Shown one piece after another: positions 8,436 through 17,723 of a stretch of 64,000 bases of DNA. How positions within the stretch are numbered: position 1 is the first letter of the stretch; every line of letters starts with the position of its first letter. The notes beneath the pieces were generated by a model. That model made no database searches. It saw only the letters and a program-made list of their open reading frames with translations, and was not told the origin of the DNA. The DNA is taken from NCBI GenBank assembly GCA_963838385.1, contig CAWIRE010000006.1:806001-870000 (forward strand). The letters run 5' to 3'. The stretch comes from DAHUYF01 sp963838385 (GTDB lineage: Bacteria > Pseudomonadota > Alphaproteobacteria > ATCC43930 > CGMCC-115725). A program made the translations under genes and the position numbers.

Positions 8436-8874
8436 TTGGCAGATATTGTCGATAGCCAGAAGCGAAGCGCAATCATGTCGCGCATCGGGTCGCGCGACAC
8501 AGTACCCGAACTGGCTGTCCGGCGTGCCGCCCACCGCATGGGGTTTCGGTTCCGCCTGCACAAAAAAGAGCTGCCGGGGCGCCCGGACCTCGTCTTCACG
8601 CCGCACCGGCTTGCCGTATTCGTTCACGGGTGCTTCTGGCACCGGCATGCCGGCTGCGCGAACTCTACCATGCCGAAGACCCGGCCGGAATTCTGGCAGC
8701 AGAAATCCGGGGCAACGTCGAGCACGACCGCCGCGCCTGCGAGCAACTCGAACGGCTCGGCTGGCGCACGCTTATCGTCTGGGAATGCGAGGCGGAAGAC
8801 CCCACGCGTCTGGAATCAATTCTCTCCGCTGCGCTTGTCCACGCTGACCGCCGGCGCAAAAGCTGGCCGGCTGA
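8436..8874 (+). pseudogene. vsr: Very short patch repair endonuclease (Vsr) with two frameshifts
   Basis: Vsr nicks 5' of T:G mismatches that arise by deamination of 5-methylcytosine, and is usually encoded beside a C5 methyltransferase, as here. From TTG 8436 (GGGAG upstream) the frame reads ADIVDSQKRSAIMSRIGSRD, then GRPDLVFTPHRLAVFVHGCF and WHRHAGC, covering the catalytic Asp and the metal/His cluster. A base is missing in AAA 8703-8705; restoring AAAA gives FWQQKIRGNVEHDRRACEQL and WRTLIVWECE. A second base is missing in AAAA 8858-8861; restoring it gives RRRKKLAG and a TGA at 8872 that overlaps the next ATG. Corrected length about 146 residues, normal for Vsr. Confidence 0.88.
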
Positions 8875-10366
8875 TGAAGCCGTCCCGGCCCGACCCGTTC
8901 GAGGTGAAACGGCTGCGGCTGCTTTCCGGCGGAAAGCCGCGCGTCCTCGATATCTGCGGCGGCGCCGGTGGATTTTCGCTCGGCTTCATGAAAGCGGGCT
9001 TCGCGCTGCTACGTGCGGTCGAAAGCGACCCGATCGCCGTGGCGACCTATGCCGCCAATCTTCACAAGGGCGCCTCTCCCGAACGGCAAAAGCTTCTCTC
9101 CGAGCCGCGCGATCTTCGGCGGTGACGCCGGCCCGGCTGATGAAAGCGCTCGACCTCGGTCCCGTGGCCGATACCGTTGATGTCGTGCTTGCGGGCCTGC
9201 CCTGTCAGGCTTTCGCCCGGATCGGCAGGCCCAAGCTGGGATCGCTTGCCGATGATCCGGCGGCACGGACCGACCCGCGGGCCGGGCTGTATCGCCGTTT
9301 CCTCAAATATGTGCGGGCGCTCAAGCCGCTGTGCGTGGTGCTGGAGAACGTGCCGGATATTCTGAAATCACGGTGGCCACAACGTCCCCGAGGAAATCAG
9401 CCGCAGTCTTGAGAAATGCGGCTATGTCTGCCGCTACACGCTCCTGAACGCGGGCTGCTACGGCGTGCCGCAGCTCCGCGAAAGGCTGTTTCTGATCGCG
9501 CATCACAAGACGGTGGGCACAATTCCGGAATTTCCCACCGCGACGCACCGGGTCCGGTTTCCCTGCCGGCTACACCGGCGTCCGTTATTTTGCGCTCAAG
9601 CATGTTGACCGCGCGAAGTCGCACTATGTGCCGACGCCGCCGCAAACCGGCGATCTGCCGTCGATCTCTGTAGAGGAAGCGTTACGCGATATTCGCCGCG
9701 ATCTGCCGCAGAAAGTGGTCGCTGAAAGATGGAACGCCCGACCGGCGTATCACGGGGATGGCGGGCTATACCGGCGCCGCCAGCGCTTACGGAAGCGCCA
9801 TGCGTGAATGGGACGGTTTCCCGACGGAAGGGCGGAAACCACCGCGCATGTCGTCAGACACACGCCGCGGGATTACCGGCATTTCAGCGCGATGCGGCAC
9901 GGCGAGCAGTACCCGCAGATGTACCGGCGCGCGCTCAGGCGCTTCGAGCAGTTACTGAAGCGGCGCCGGAAGGCCGGAGAGGCGTTGCGGACGAACTCGG
10001 CGGCCTGGCGCGAGGCAAAGGCGTCGATTGTTCCGCCTTACGATCCCGACAAGTTTCCCAACAAGTGGCGGAAACTGAGACCCCGACAGGCCGTCCTGCA
10101 CGCTGACGGCCCATCTGGGGAAGGACTCATATTCTCATATCCACTATGACGACACGCAGGCGCGGACGATCTCCGTGCGCGAGGCGGCGCAGCTGCAGAG
10201 TTTTCCCGACGGGTTCATTTTTCACGGCGCGATGAATGCCGCTTTCAGACAGGTCGGAAATGCCGTGCCGCCGCTGCTGGCTTTTGCGATCGCGGTTGAG
10301 ATCATGCGCGCGCTGCGCGGGATGACGGAAAGCGGCGGCGTCTCGTATCGGGAGGCGGCTGAATGA
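8874..10366 (+). pseudogene. DNA (cytosine-5)-methyltransferase, Dcm type, with six frameshifts
   Basis: Read across frames the gene shows every key C5-MTase motif: motif I DICGGAGGFSLGF, motif IV GLPCQAFARIG with the catalytic Cys, motif VI ENVPDIL, motif VIII QLRERLFLIA and motif X GNAVPP near the C-terminus. A variable region of about 200 residues (PRDYRHFSAMRHGEQYPQMY) would be the target-recognition part. Single-base changes break the frame at about 9115 (lost T), 9365 (extra A), 9558 (extra base), 9754 (extra G), 9836 (lost A) and 10078 (extra A). Corrected length is about 497 residues. It overlaps vsr (TGATG) and nurA (ATGA), so the set forms one transcription unit. Inactive as written, unless the indels are assembly errors. 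Confidence 0.88.
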
Positions 10367-11677
10367 CCGCGCCCGCTACGGGAGGATCATCGGCGCCGGA
10401 AAATATCAGACGGCGCATCGAAGCCCGCATCGGTCAGGGCGAGTTCATCGCCGGGCTGCTCCGGGTCGCCGGACGGGAATTGGTGACGGTCCAGACCAAT
10501 TTCGTCGATCGTCTCTCACACATCGCCGCAATGATGCGCGATCTTCTCGACCAGAACGGCATGATCCGCAAGCTGCGATACCGTCCAAACGAATTCTGGC
10601 CGCAACAGAACGGCCGCACGATCGCGTTCATCGACGGCGGCGTTGCGAACATCGACCTGCCCTCGGCCGCTCCGCTCGGCATCCGCGTCGGCAGCTACAT
10701 CGTCCGTCCGGGAGACGAAACCGAAAACCGGGAACGCTTTAACATCGAGCTGTCGCTGGTCGATGATCTGTTCAGTCCCGAGGGAGAGGTGTTCGACGAC
10801 GATTTCATGGATACGGCCAAGCTGAGGGATGTCGCCCGCATGACCAGCGAGACGGCGGCAGCATATCGGCTGGCGCGGTCGGAACAGCCGCCGGATGTCA
10901 TCCTGCTGCATGGACCGCTGGTCAACCCGGTGTCGCCTTACGGGCTCGACGGCTTCCCGTCGTTCGGTCTGGAAGCCTGCAAGGTCTTTTTCGACGATGA
11001 GAATTTCAGCGGCGATGAAGAGGCGCGCCAGTTCGTGGCGCTCTATCTCGATCTGTTGAACCGCATCGAACAGACAGGAACGTCCGTCGTCGGCGTCGTC
11101 GAGCGCTCGGTGGGACGCGATCCCGTCGTCGTAAGACGCCTTCTCAACGGGCTTCGGGACAAGGATCACCTCAAGCGGGATGAAGCCCGCGATATCCTCG
11201 ATGAGGTCACGGCCTACGGGGCTGAACGACTTGTCGCTGTTTGATGTTGTGCTGGAAGACGGTGAATACATCGCGCCGATCGCAGTTGAACGGCAAGGCC
11301 CCGAGAACAAATGGCCTGACCGCTGGAAGCAATGGATCAGGGATTACCCCGATGCGCTGACGACCTATCTGAAGCCGTCCGCTACCGTGCTGCCGTTCCG
11401 CGTCGAAGGCTTCGAGAATGCCGCCGATTTTGAGGTCGCGCTCGATCTGGTTCTGCACACAAGCCGCCTGCTGCCCTCGTACGGGTTCCCGGTCGGACTC
11501 GACATCGTTGACAAATTCGCCAAGGTGCCGGCGTGGATGAGCCGGGGCGTCAAGGGTCAGCATCAGGTGGTCCTGCTGCGCAAGGCGCTGGAAAGCGGCG
11601 ATCCCCGCGTTGTGACCTTTGCAAAGCGCGTGCTCGCCGCCAAAGGGCGTGACTGGTGGTTCAGGCCATCGGATTGA
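10363..11677 (+). pseudogene. nurA: NurA-family nuclease, one frameshift
   Basis: NurA is a 5'-3' nuclease that works in a complex with the HerA translocase, encoded next here. The N-terminal helix region is followed by RTIAFIDGGVANIDL, which matches the NurA-domain 'DG(S/G)' catalytic strand, then FNIELSLVDDLF, VILLHGPLVNP with a further acidic cluster, and GTSVVGVVERSVG. The first 285 or so residues lie in one frame; an extra G in GGGG 11218-11221 shifts the rest, which continues GLNDLSLFDVVLEDGEYIAP to DWWFRPSD. Corrected length about 437 residues. It starts in an ATGA overlap with the methyltransferase and ends 17 bases before herA. Assignment rests on the motif plus the HerA neighbour. 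Confidence 0.8.
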
Positions 11678-11694
11678 GGGAGGGGCAAAAGCGC

Positions 11695-13533
11695 ATGGCG
11701 GCAACACCGCAGAGAGGACCGGCGGCAGCGGCCTGGACGCGCATCGGCACGGTCGTGGGAAACACCTCGACGGGAAAATATTCGTTCATCCTGCGGAGTT
11801 TTCAGGCCAAGCTGGGCGATATCGTCGCGACACGCGTTCAGGTGCCGGACGCGCAGGGCGCTTCCCAGAGAATTGTCATCGAATGGGGACGATTCGTCTC
11901 CATCGACCGCTTCAACCCGTTCTTTCCGGCCGAGGCAGCGCAGGAGCTGGCTGATGAAAATATCCGGTTCCTCGATACCGTGCTGTCGGGCAGCCGCGAC
12001 CATCTTGAAGCGGAAGTGCTGATTCTCGGCACAACCGGCGAAACCGACGCGGCGACGGCGCAGCTTTCACCGCTTACCTACCCGGTGAAGCCTTCCGCAG
12101 AAGTTCTCTATCCGCCGGCGAACGACTTATCCGGCGCCTACTGACCGGCGACGATGACGGATCGGCGAAGCTGAAGATCGGCACGCTGATCGCGCGCGGC
12201 GACGTTGAGGTGTCGCTGTCGGCGCGGCACATCGTCTCGCGGCATCTTGCGATCCTCGCGATGACGGGCGGCGGAAAGACCGTGGCCGCGCGGCGGATCA
12301 TTCGGGAGCTGATTGACCTCAAGTATCCGCTCGTCATTTTCGATCCGCACGGCGATTATCTCGGCTTCTTTGAAAAACGGTCTCTTTTAAAAGACACGAA
12401 CATCCGCATCTTTTATCCGATGATCCGGGTGCGGGAGAGCAATCTCGGCATAGTCGCTGATCTGATCGACAAGATGGACGCAAGCTGACCGAGGCGCAGC
12501 AACAATTCTATCACTACCTCGTCAGCGTTACCGACATGACCGATGGCGAGGCGGCGGCGGACTACATCCAGCGTCTCATTGACGACGCTTCCGCCATCGG
12601 GGCCAAGCAGAGAAAGAAAGAACATTGCCCGATGAGATCGGAAACATCCTCGGGTCAACGATCAACGCGGCGAAGCGGTCACGCGATTTCGTTCACTCCA
12701 ATCTTAAGCAGATGGAGCAAAATAACGAAAGGCTGCGCAGCCAGCCGCGTTTCAGGAATTACCTGTTCGAGGAAATGCCGGACCCGTTCGACGCGCCGGA
12801 AAACATCGTCAGACCGGGAGCCGTGTCGATATTCTATCTCGCGGGATACGACCACCTGAACCAGTCGGCGATTGTCTCGATCGTGCTGGAAGCGCTGTTC
12901 GCGCACCGTTCGACTCTGTCAGAGGTGATTCCACCATTTCAGGCGGTCATCGAGGAGGCGCACAACTTCATCCCCAGCCGGCAGGAAGGCACGGATGAGA
13001 CGCCGTCTCTGACGACGATCCGCAAGGTCATCACCGAAGGCCGTAGGTTCGGCACCGGCCTTGTGCTGATCTCGCAGCGTCCCTCGCGGCTCGATGAAAC
13101 GACGCTGGCCCAATGCAACAGCTTTCTCGTGCTGCGGCTCGTCAATCCGCGCGACAAGAATTTCGTGCGGTCGGTCATGGAAAATCTTTCGGACTCCGAC
13201 GCCAATATCCTCCAGACCTTCGGGCCTGGTCAGGGCATCGTCTCGGGTCAGGCGGTGCGGTTCCCGCTGCTCGTCAAGGTGAAGTTTGACAGCGATCTCG
13301 TCAGCGAAGCGATCGGTGATGAGGATTTCATCGCCGAAGCGGGCACATGGGCGCCCAATCCCGCACGCGCCGCCAATGCGGCGACGGTCAGGCGTCACGC
13401 TGCGCCGAAACCTCCGCCGCCTCCCGCGCCGGCGGCAGACGGCGGCGAAACGAAGAAGAACGACAAGCCGTCGCCGAAGCGGCGAGGAAAGCCGCCGGGC
13501 CGCCGGAGTTGCATTCAGCCCGAGGGCTTCTGA
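11695..13533 (+). pseudogene. herA: HerA-type FtsK/HerA ATPase, three frameshifts
   Basis: HerA proteins are hexameric DNA-translocating ATPases of the FtsK-HerA group. The N-terminal HAS-barrel-like part (WTRIGTVVGNTSTGKYSFIL) is followed by Walker A MTGGGKTVAA, FDPHGDYLGF, the Walker B motif VIEEAHNFIP and LVLISQRPSRLDETTLAQCN with the sensor and arginine-finger region (RLVNPRDKNF). The C-terminus is Pro- and Lys-rich. One base is lost near 12126, one in GG 12476-12477 (GGG restores KMGRKLTEAQQQFYHYL) and one near 12612-12624. Corrected length about 612 residues. GAGGGAGGGG before ATG 11695 is a strong ribosome site. Convergent with the AIPR gene, 125 bp away. Confidence 0.87.
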
Positions 13534-13658
13534 GTTTCAGGGGCGTCCGAGGTCCACGATGCCCGCGCCAGCAGCCGCGCGGAGGACACGGGCGCCGATG
13601 ACGGCCTGCTTGATCGAAGGCCGTTTCTGCCAGCCCTGAAGGGCATAGCTCGCGAGCG

Positions 13659-15596
13659 TCAGGCAACGCGCTGGTCGAATTGCGCGATCCGTCCGTTCTC
13701 GGCTCCCCACGCGACGATTTTTGTCCAGCCCGCGCCGTCGAAGCCGCAGCAAAGCCCGACAAGGTCTTCGCCGTTCACCTCCTGCGGCGGGAGGGGCGCG
13801 TCGCCGTCTTCCGGTGATTCCGTGGCGATCTCGGCCGGAAGCGCGCCGGTAAGGCCCAGATCGAGCGCCTTGATGTAGGTCCAGCTCTCGTCCTTCTTGC
13901 ACCATTCGGTGACGTTGCTGCGCGCGGCGCCGGTGATGATGGCGGCATGGATGCGCGGCGCCCATTCGTCAAAGACGCGCACCAGCTCCGGCGATACGTC
14001 CTGAACCTCCCAGATGCCCGGAAGGTCGAGCTGCGGGCCGAAATCGGATGACAGCTTTGCGATCATGAATGTGAGGACGTTCGCGCCGTAGGACTGGAGT
14101 TTCGCGCGCCGGATCGCTGCCTGCGCCGCCCGGAACAGGATCGCGAACGCCACGATCTCCCGGTAAAAGATTTCGTCGGGCAGCCATCCCGGCTGAAAGT
14201 GTTCCGGCAGTTCGGCCATGAAGATCGCGAAATTCTTCTGCGCGCCACGGCTGACGGTCTGCGGGCGCTGCCACCATGACATCAGGAATTTCGCGAGGTC
14301 GGTCTTGCTGAAGCGGTTCGCCTTCGGGCATTCGCGGTCGAATTCCCGGCGCCGGGCCGGTGTCGTTCCGTACCGCGCGGCGGCCACCTGATAGGCGCCG
14401 CGGGCGCGCTCATAGAACCAGCGTTCCTCTTCGCCGGGGCACCAGACCCTCTCCGATAGCTGCTCGATGCGGATATGGAAATCGTTGTTCGCCGAAAGGT
14501 CCGAGACCTGTATGACGTTCTGCGTGTTGGAATACCGCGCGATGAGCGGCACGAATTCCGTCAGCTTGGAAGGCTCGACAAGCGTCAGCTTCATGGCGAG
14601 CGCCACCTTGCTGATGTCGATCTTGTCTGTCTTCTTCGCGCGGTGGATTAAGGCCGTGGTCTGCGCGCCATTGACGATTTGCAGGCCGCGCACGCGGCTG
14701 ATTGTCATTTCGCCCATGAACAGGCCGGCCTCGATCTCGTCGGCGGTCGCCGTGATGCCGTTGTTGTAGGCAAGGAAGCGCTCGGGCTCGTTCTTGAGCG
14801 TGTCGCGCAGGCCCTTGTTCACCTTGCCCTTGGCTTGAAGAAAAGAGCGCACGTTGAACTCGAACAGCCGGGCGCCGAACTCCTCGTACAACTGATAGAT
14901 CAGCTCGCCCGGCAGAATGACCATATAGGTTTCGTATTCCTTGGGGCGCGGCTTCATCTCCAGACACGCTATCGGGCGGCCAATGAGCTTGGTGAAATCG
15001 ATCTCGATCCTGTCGCGGGTGACGGTCTCGCGCGAAGCCCTGAACAGGCGTTCAAGGTCCACCACCGAGAATTCGACCGTTCTGTCGGCCACCTTGATCG
15101 TGTTGACGGACCTTTCCCTGACTAGGCCGTTGGTCAGGACATGCACCCTCACGTCCTCGATGCGCTTCAACTCGTCGGCGATGTGCCGCGCGGCATTAGT
15201 CACGGCGTCATTGCCGGCGAAGCGGGCGAGGTCACGGGAGGCGGCATAGCCGAAGAAGTGGGCCGCCCGCCCCGCCAGACGCGAAAGATCGTCGGCGCCG
15301 AGATAGGTTTCATCGGCCTGCGGCAGGAAGTGGGCGGTGAAGATGTCAACGCGCGCGGAGTCCTCGGGCAGCGCGTAACCGACGACGCGGCACCGGTTCC
15401 GTCCGGCCGCGTCCTCGTAGGGGCAAAGCTCGTGCTCGGTGACAAGCCCCGCCTCTTCCATATAGCCGAGCATGATGTCGGCAAGCGCCGTATCGGAAGC
15501 AAGCGGCGTGTCGGGATCAAGCTCCGCCAGTCTCTCATCGACCTCTGCTCTGAGACGGGCGGCGAATTCTTGGAGAAGCTGCTGTTCGAGCACCAA
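13659..15596 (-). CDS. AIPR-family (abortive infection phage resistance) protein
   Basis: 645 residues, intact. The core segments match the AIPR family: ERFLAYNNGITATADEIE, LQIVNGAQTTALIHRAKK and FVPLIARYSNTQNVIQVSDL. The NNGIT and IVNGAQTT motifs are the family's best conserved blocks. AIPR was named after a lactococcal abortive-infection protein; biochemistry is poorly known, but it recurs in defence islands beside methyltransferases and nucleases. The start is TTG 15596 or GTG 15593, with a GGGG stretch about five bases before. It faces the vsr-dcm-nurA-herA set convergently and is the only member without a frameshift. The GC content and codon use look lower than in the housekeeping genes on its right. 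Confidence 0.88.
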   Translation of the reverse strand: MVLEQQLLQEFAARLRAEVDERLAELDPDTPLASDTALADIMLGYMEEAGLVTEHELCPYEDAAGRNRCRVVGYALPEDSARVDIFTAHFLPQADETYLGADDLSRLAGRAAHFFGYAASRDLARFAGNDAVTNAARHIADELKRIEDVRVHVLTNGLVRERSVNTIKVADRTVEFSVVDLERLFRASRETVTRDRIEIDFTKLIGRPIACLEMKPRPKEYETYMVILPGELIYQLYEEFGARLFEFNVRSFLQAKGKVNKGLRDTLKNEPERFLAYNNGITATADEIEAGLFMGEMTISRVRGLQIVNGAQTTALIHRAKKTDKIDISKVALAMKLTLVEPSKLTEFVPLIARYSNTQNVIQVSDLSANNDFHIRIEQLSERVWCPGEEERWFYERARGAYQVAAARYGTTPARRREFDRECPKANRFSKTDLAKFLMSWWQRPQTVSRGAQKNFAIFMAELPEHFQPGWLPDEIFYREIVAFAILFRAAQAAIRRAKLQSYGANVLTFMIAKLSSDFGPQLDLPGIWEVQDVSPELVRVFDEWAPRIHAAIITGAARSNVTEWCKKDESWTYIKALDLGLTGALPAEIATESPEDGDAPLPPQEVNGEDLVGLCCGFDGAGWTKIVAWGAENGRIAQFDQRVA

Positions 15597-15742
15597 AATC
15601 CCCGTGCTGCACCCCCCGATACGGGGCCCAGTTTGCCATAAAGTTGTATGGCGCAGGGGGTTTACTTCGGGGTCAAACCTTTGCTCCGGGACACTATTGG
15701 GACACTCCCTTAGACCGCCGCCAGTTAACGCTTTGATTTTAC
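15597..15742. promoter_or_regulatory. Leader of the AIPR gene, next to tRNA-Glu
   Basis: About 145 bases between the AIPR start and the 3' end of tRNA-Glu. It contains GGGACACTATTGGGACAC, a short direct repeat of GGGACACT spaced by eleven bases (15695-15712 region), which could bind a regulator. No integrase gene and no second copy of the tRNA 3' end were found. Confidence 0.3.
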
Positions 15743-15818
15743 TGGCGTCCCCGACGGGATTCGAACCCGTGTTACCGCCGTGAAAGGGCGATGTCCTAGG
15801 CCTCTAGACGACGGGGAC
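15743..15818 (-). tRNA. tRNA-Glu (anticodon TTC)
   Basis: The minus strand reads GTCCCCGTCGTCTAGAGGCC at the 5' end, an anticodon loop CCTTTCACG with TTC, a T-arm GGGTTCGAATCCC and acceptor GGGGAC closing with GTCCCC. CCA is encoded. The cloverleaf pairs fully: 7-bp acceptor, D-arm with the Glu-specific CTAGAGG, CGCC/GGCG anticodon stem. It reads GAA codons (and GAG by wobble). It lies exactly between the defence-type genes and the sulfate-activation genes, a usual location for island boundaries. Confidence 0.97.
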
Positions 15819-15854
15819 ATGGCGGCACGGGTCTACCGGCTCGGCCGGCAATAA

Positions 15855-17723
15855 TCAAGGTTTGCCCCCGCCCGGCGCGAAATGCTGCGCCACATAGGCC
15901 AGGATCTGCTCGATGCAGGCCTCGATCGCCGCGCTTCCCGTATCCACCACCAGCGACGGCGCCAGCGGCGGCTCGTAGGGGGCGGAGATGCCGGTGAACT
16001 CGCCGATCTCGCCCTTGCGCGCCCTTCGGTAGAGGCCCTTGGGGTCGCGCGCCTCGCAGGTGGCGAGATCGGCGCTGACATAGACCTCGTGGAAGCCCCC
16101 CGGCGGCGTCGCGGCGCGAGCCCTCGCACGATCGGCGCGATAGGGCGAGATGAAGGCGGTGATGCAGAGGAAGCCGGCATCGGCAAAGAGCGCCGCCACC
16201 TCGCCGACGCGGCGGATGTTCTCGACCCGGTCCTCGGGCGAGAAGCCCAGATTGGCGTTGAGGCCGCTCCTGATATTGTCGCCGTCCAGCACATAGACGG
16301 CATAGCCCTTGCGGAAGAGATGCTGCTCCACCGCCATGGCGAGCGTCGATTTGCCGGCGCCCGAAAGGCCGGTGAACCACAGCACGCCGCCCTTGTGGCC
16401 GAAGCGCGCCGCGCGCGCGTCCGGCGTCACCTTGTGCGAGACGAGGGTGAGGTTGTCCTCCTTGCCGGTGGCGCTGCGGCGCTGGTCCTCGATGCCGCGC
16501 AGCAGGACGAGCCCGCCGCCCACCGTGGCGCCCTTGTCGCGCAGCACGAAGCGGGCGCTGCGCGGCAGCCTGGCGTGGTCGTCGAGCGCCAGCAGCGCCG
16601 GGCTCCTGAGCATCACCTCCGCCACCTGGTCGCGCTGCACCGCCTCGGCCTGGAGCGGCGCCAGACTGTCGGTGTCGATGACGCGCTCGATGCGCTCGAC
16701 CGTCACCGGCGCCTCGGCCATGCCGAGCCGGAGGCGGTATTCGCGCCCCGGCACCAGCGGCTCCGAGCCCAGCCAGAACAGGCTCGCGCCGAAGCGGTTG
16801 GCGATGAGCGGCGCGTTCTCGACATGGCTCGCCACCTCGCCGCGCTCGAGGAAGAGCGGCCGGTCCAGCGTGACGCCGACCGAGCGCCCTGCTCCCTCGA
16901 CCTCCGGCGCCGGCCCCGGCCAGGCCTCGATCCGCTTCACCCGCGCCAGCTTGTTGGAGGGCGAGAACAGCAGCGTGTCGCCCTGCCGCAGCCTGCCGGT
17001 CTCGATGCGGCCGACCAGGATGCGCTGATCCTCCTGGCGGTAGATGTCCTGGATGGGGAGCCGCAGCGGCGCCTCCTCGGCCGGCGGCGCCGCACCGAAC
17101 GCGATCAGCGCCTCGACCAGGGTCGGCCCCTGGTGCCAGGCGAGGTTGGCGCTGGCGCGGGCGAGATTGTCGCCATGGCGCGCCGAGAGCGGCAGCACCA
17201 CCATGGGCGAGAGCCCGAGCTCGGCGAGGAAGGCCCGCGCCTCCTGCTCCAGCTCGCGGAAGCGCGCCTCGGAGAAATCGACGAGGTCGAGCTTGTTGAC
17301 CACCACCGCGACCTGCTCGAGCCCCAGCAGCCGCAGCAGATAGGCGTGGCGGCGCGTCTGGTCCTGCAGCCCCTCGGCCGCGTCGATCACCAGCACCGCG
17401 GCATCGGCGCCGGCGGCGCCGCTCACCATGTTGGCGAGGAATTCGCGATGGCCCGGCGCGTCGATGATGACCAGGTCGCGCCCCTCGAGCTTCAGCCAGA
17501 AGCGCGTGGTGTCGATGGTCACCGCCTGGTCGCGCTCGGCCTGCAGCGAATCGAGGGTGAAGGACCATTCGAGCGGCACGCCGCGGCGCTCGCTCACCTT
17601 CTGCAGCTCCTCGACCTTGCCGCGCGGCAGCGCGCCGGCCTCGTGCAGCAGCCGGCCGATGAGGGTGGATTTGCCGTGGTCGACATGGCCGACCACGACC
17701 AGCTTCAACGGTACCTCGGACAT
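15855..17723 (-). CDS. cysNC: Bifunctional sulfate adenylyltransferase subunit 1 / adenylylsulfate kinase (CysN-CysC fusion)
   Basis: 622 residues. The CysN half is a translation-factor-like GTPase: GHVDHGKST (G1), DAPGH (G3), NKLD (G4), followed by the EF-Tu-like beta-barrel domains. The C-terminal APS kinase part (about residue 440 on) has Walker A GLSGAGKST, DGDNIRSGLNANLGFS and FISPYRADR. Together they form APS from sulfate and ATP, driven by GTP, and phosphorylate it to PAPS. The ATG at 17723 overlaps the cysD stop by one base (TAATG), so the two are translationally coupled. Fusion of CysN and CysC is frequent in alphaproteobacteria. Whether the product feeds cysteine synthesis or sulfation is not shown here. 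Confidence 0.97.
   Translation of the reverse strand: MSEVPLKLVVVGHVDHGKSTLIGRLLHEAGALPRGKVEELQKVSERRGVPLEWSFTLDSLQAERDQAVTIDTTRFWLKLEGRDLVIIDAPGHREFLANMVSGAAGADAAVLVIDAAEGLQDQTRRHAYLLRLLGLEQVAVVVNKLDLVDFSEARFRELEQEARAFLAELGLSPMVVLPLSARHGDNLARASANLAWHQGPTLVEALIAFGAAPPAEEAPLRLPIQDIYRQEDQRILVGRIETGRLRQGDTLLFSPSNKLARVKRIEAWPGPAPEVEGAGRSVGVTLDRPLFLERGEVASHVENAPLIANRFGASLFWLGSEPLVPGREYRLRLGMAEAPVTVERIERVIDTDSLAPLQAEAVQRDQVAEVMLRSPALLALDDHARLPRSARFVLRDKGATVGGGLVLLRGIEDQRRSATGKEDNLTLVSHKVTPDARAARFGHKGGVLWFTGLSGAGKSTLAMAVEQHLFRKGYAVYVLDGDNIRSGLNANLGFSPEDRVENIRRVGEVAALFADAGFLCITAFISPYRADRARARAATPPGGFHEVYVSADLATCEARDPKGLYRRARKGEIGEFTGISAPYEPPLAPSLVVDTGSAAIEACIEQILAYVAQHFAPGGGKP

Noticed and set aside
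5000..15742. Integrated prophage or integrative element ending at tRNA-Glu
   Set aside because: No integrase, phage structural or conjugation genes, and no second copy of the tRNA end could be found, so only an island border is suggested, not an element.
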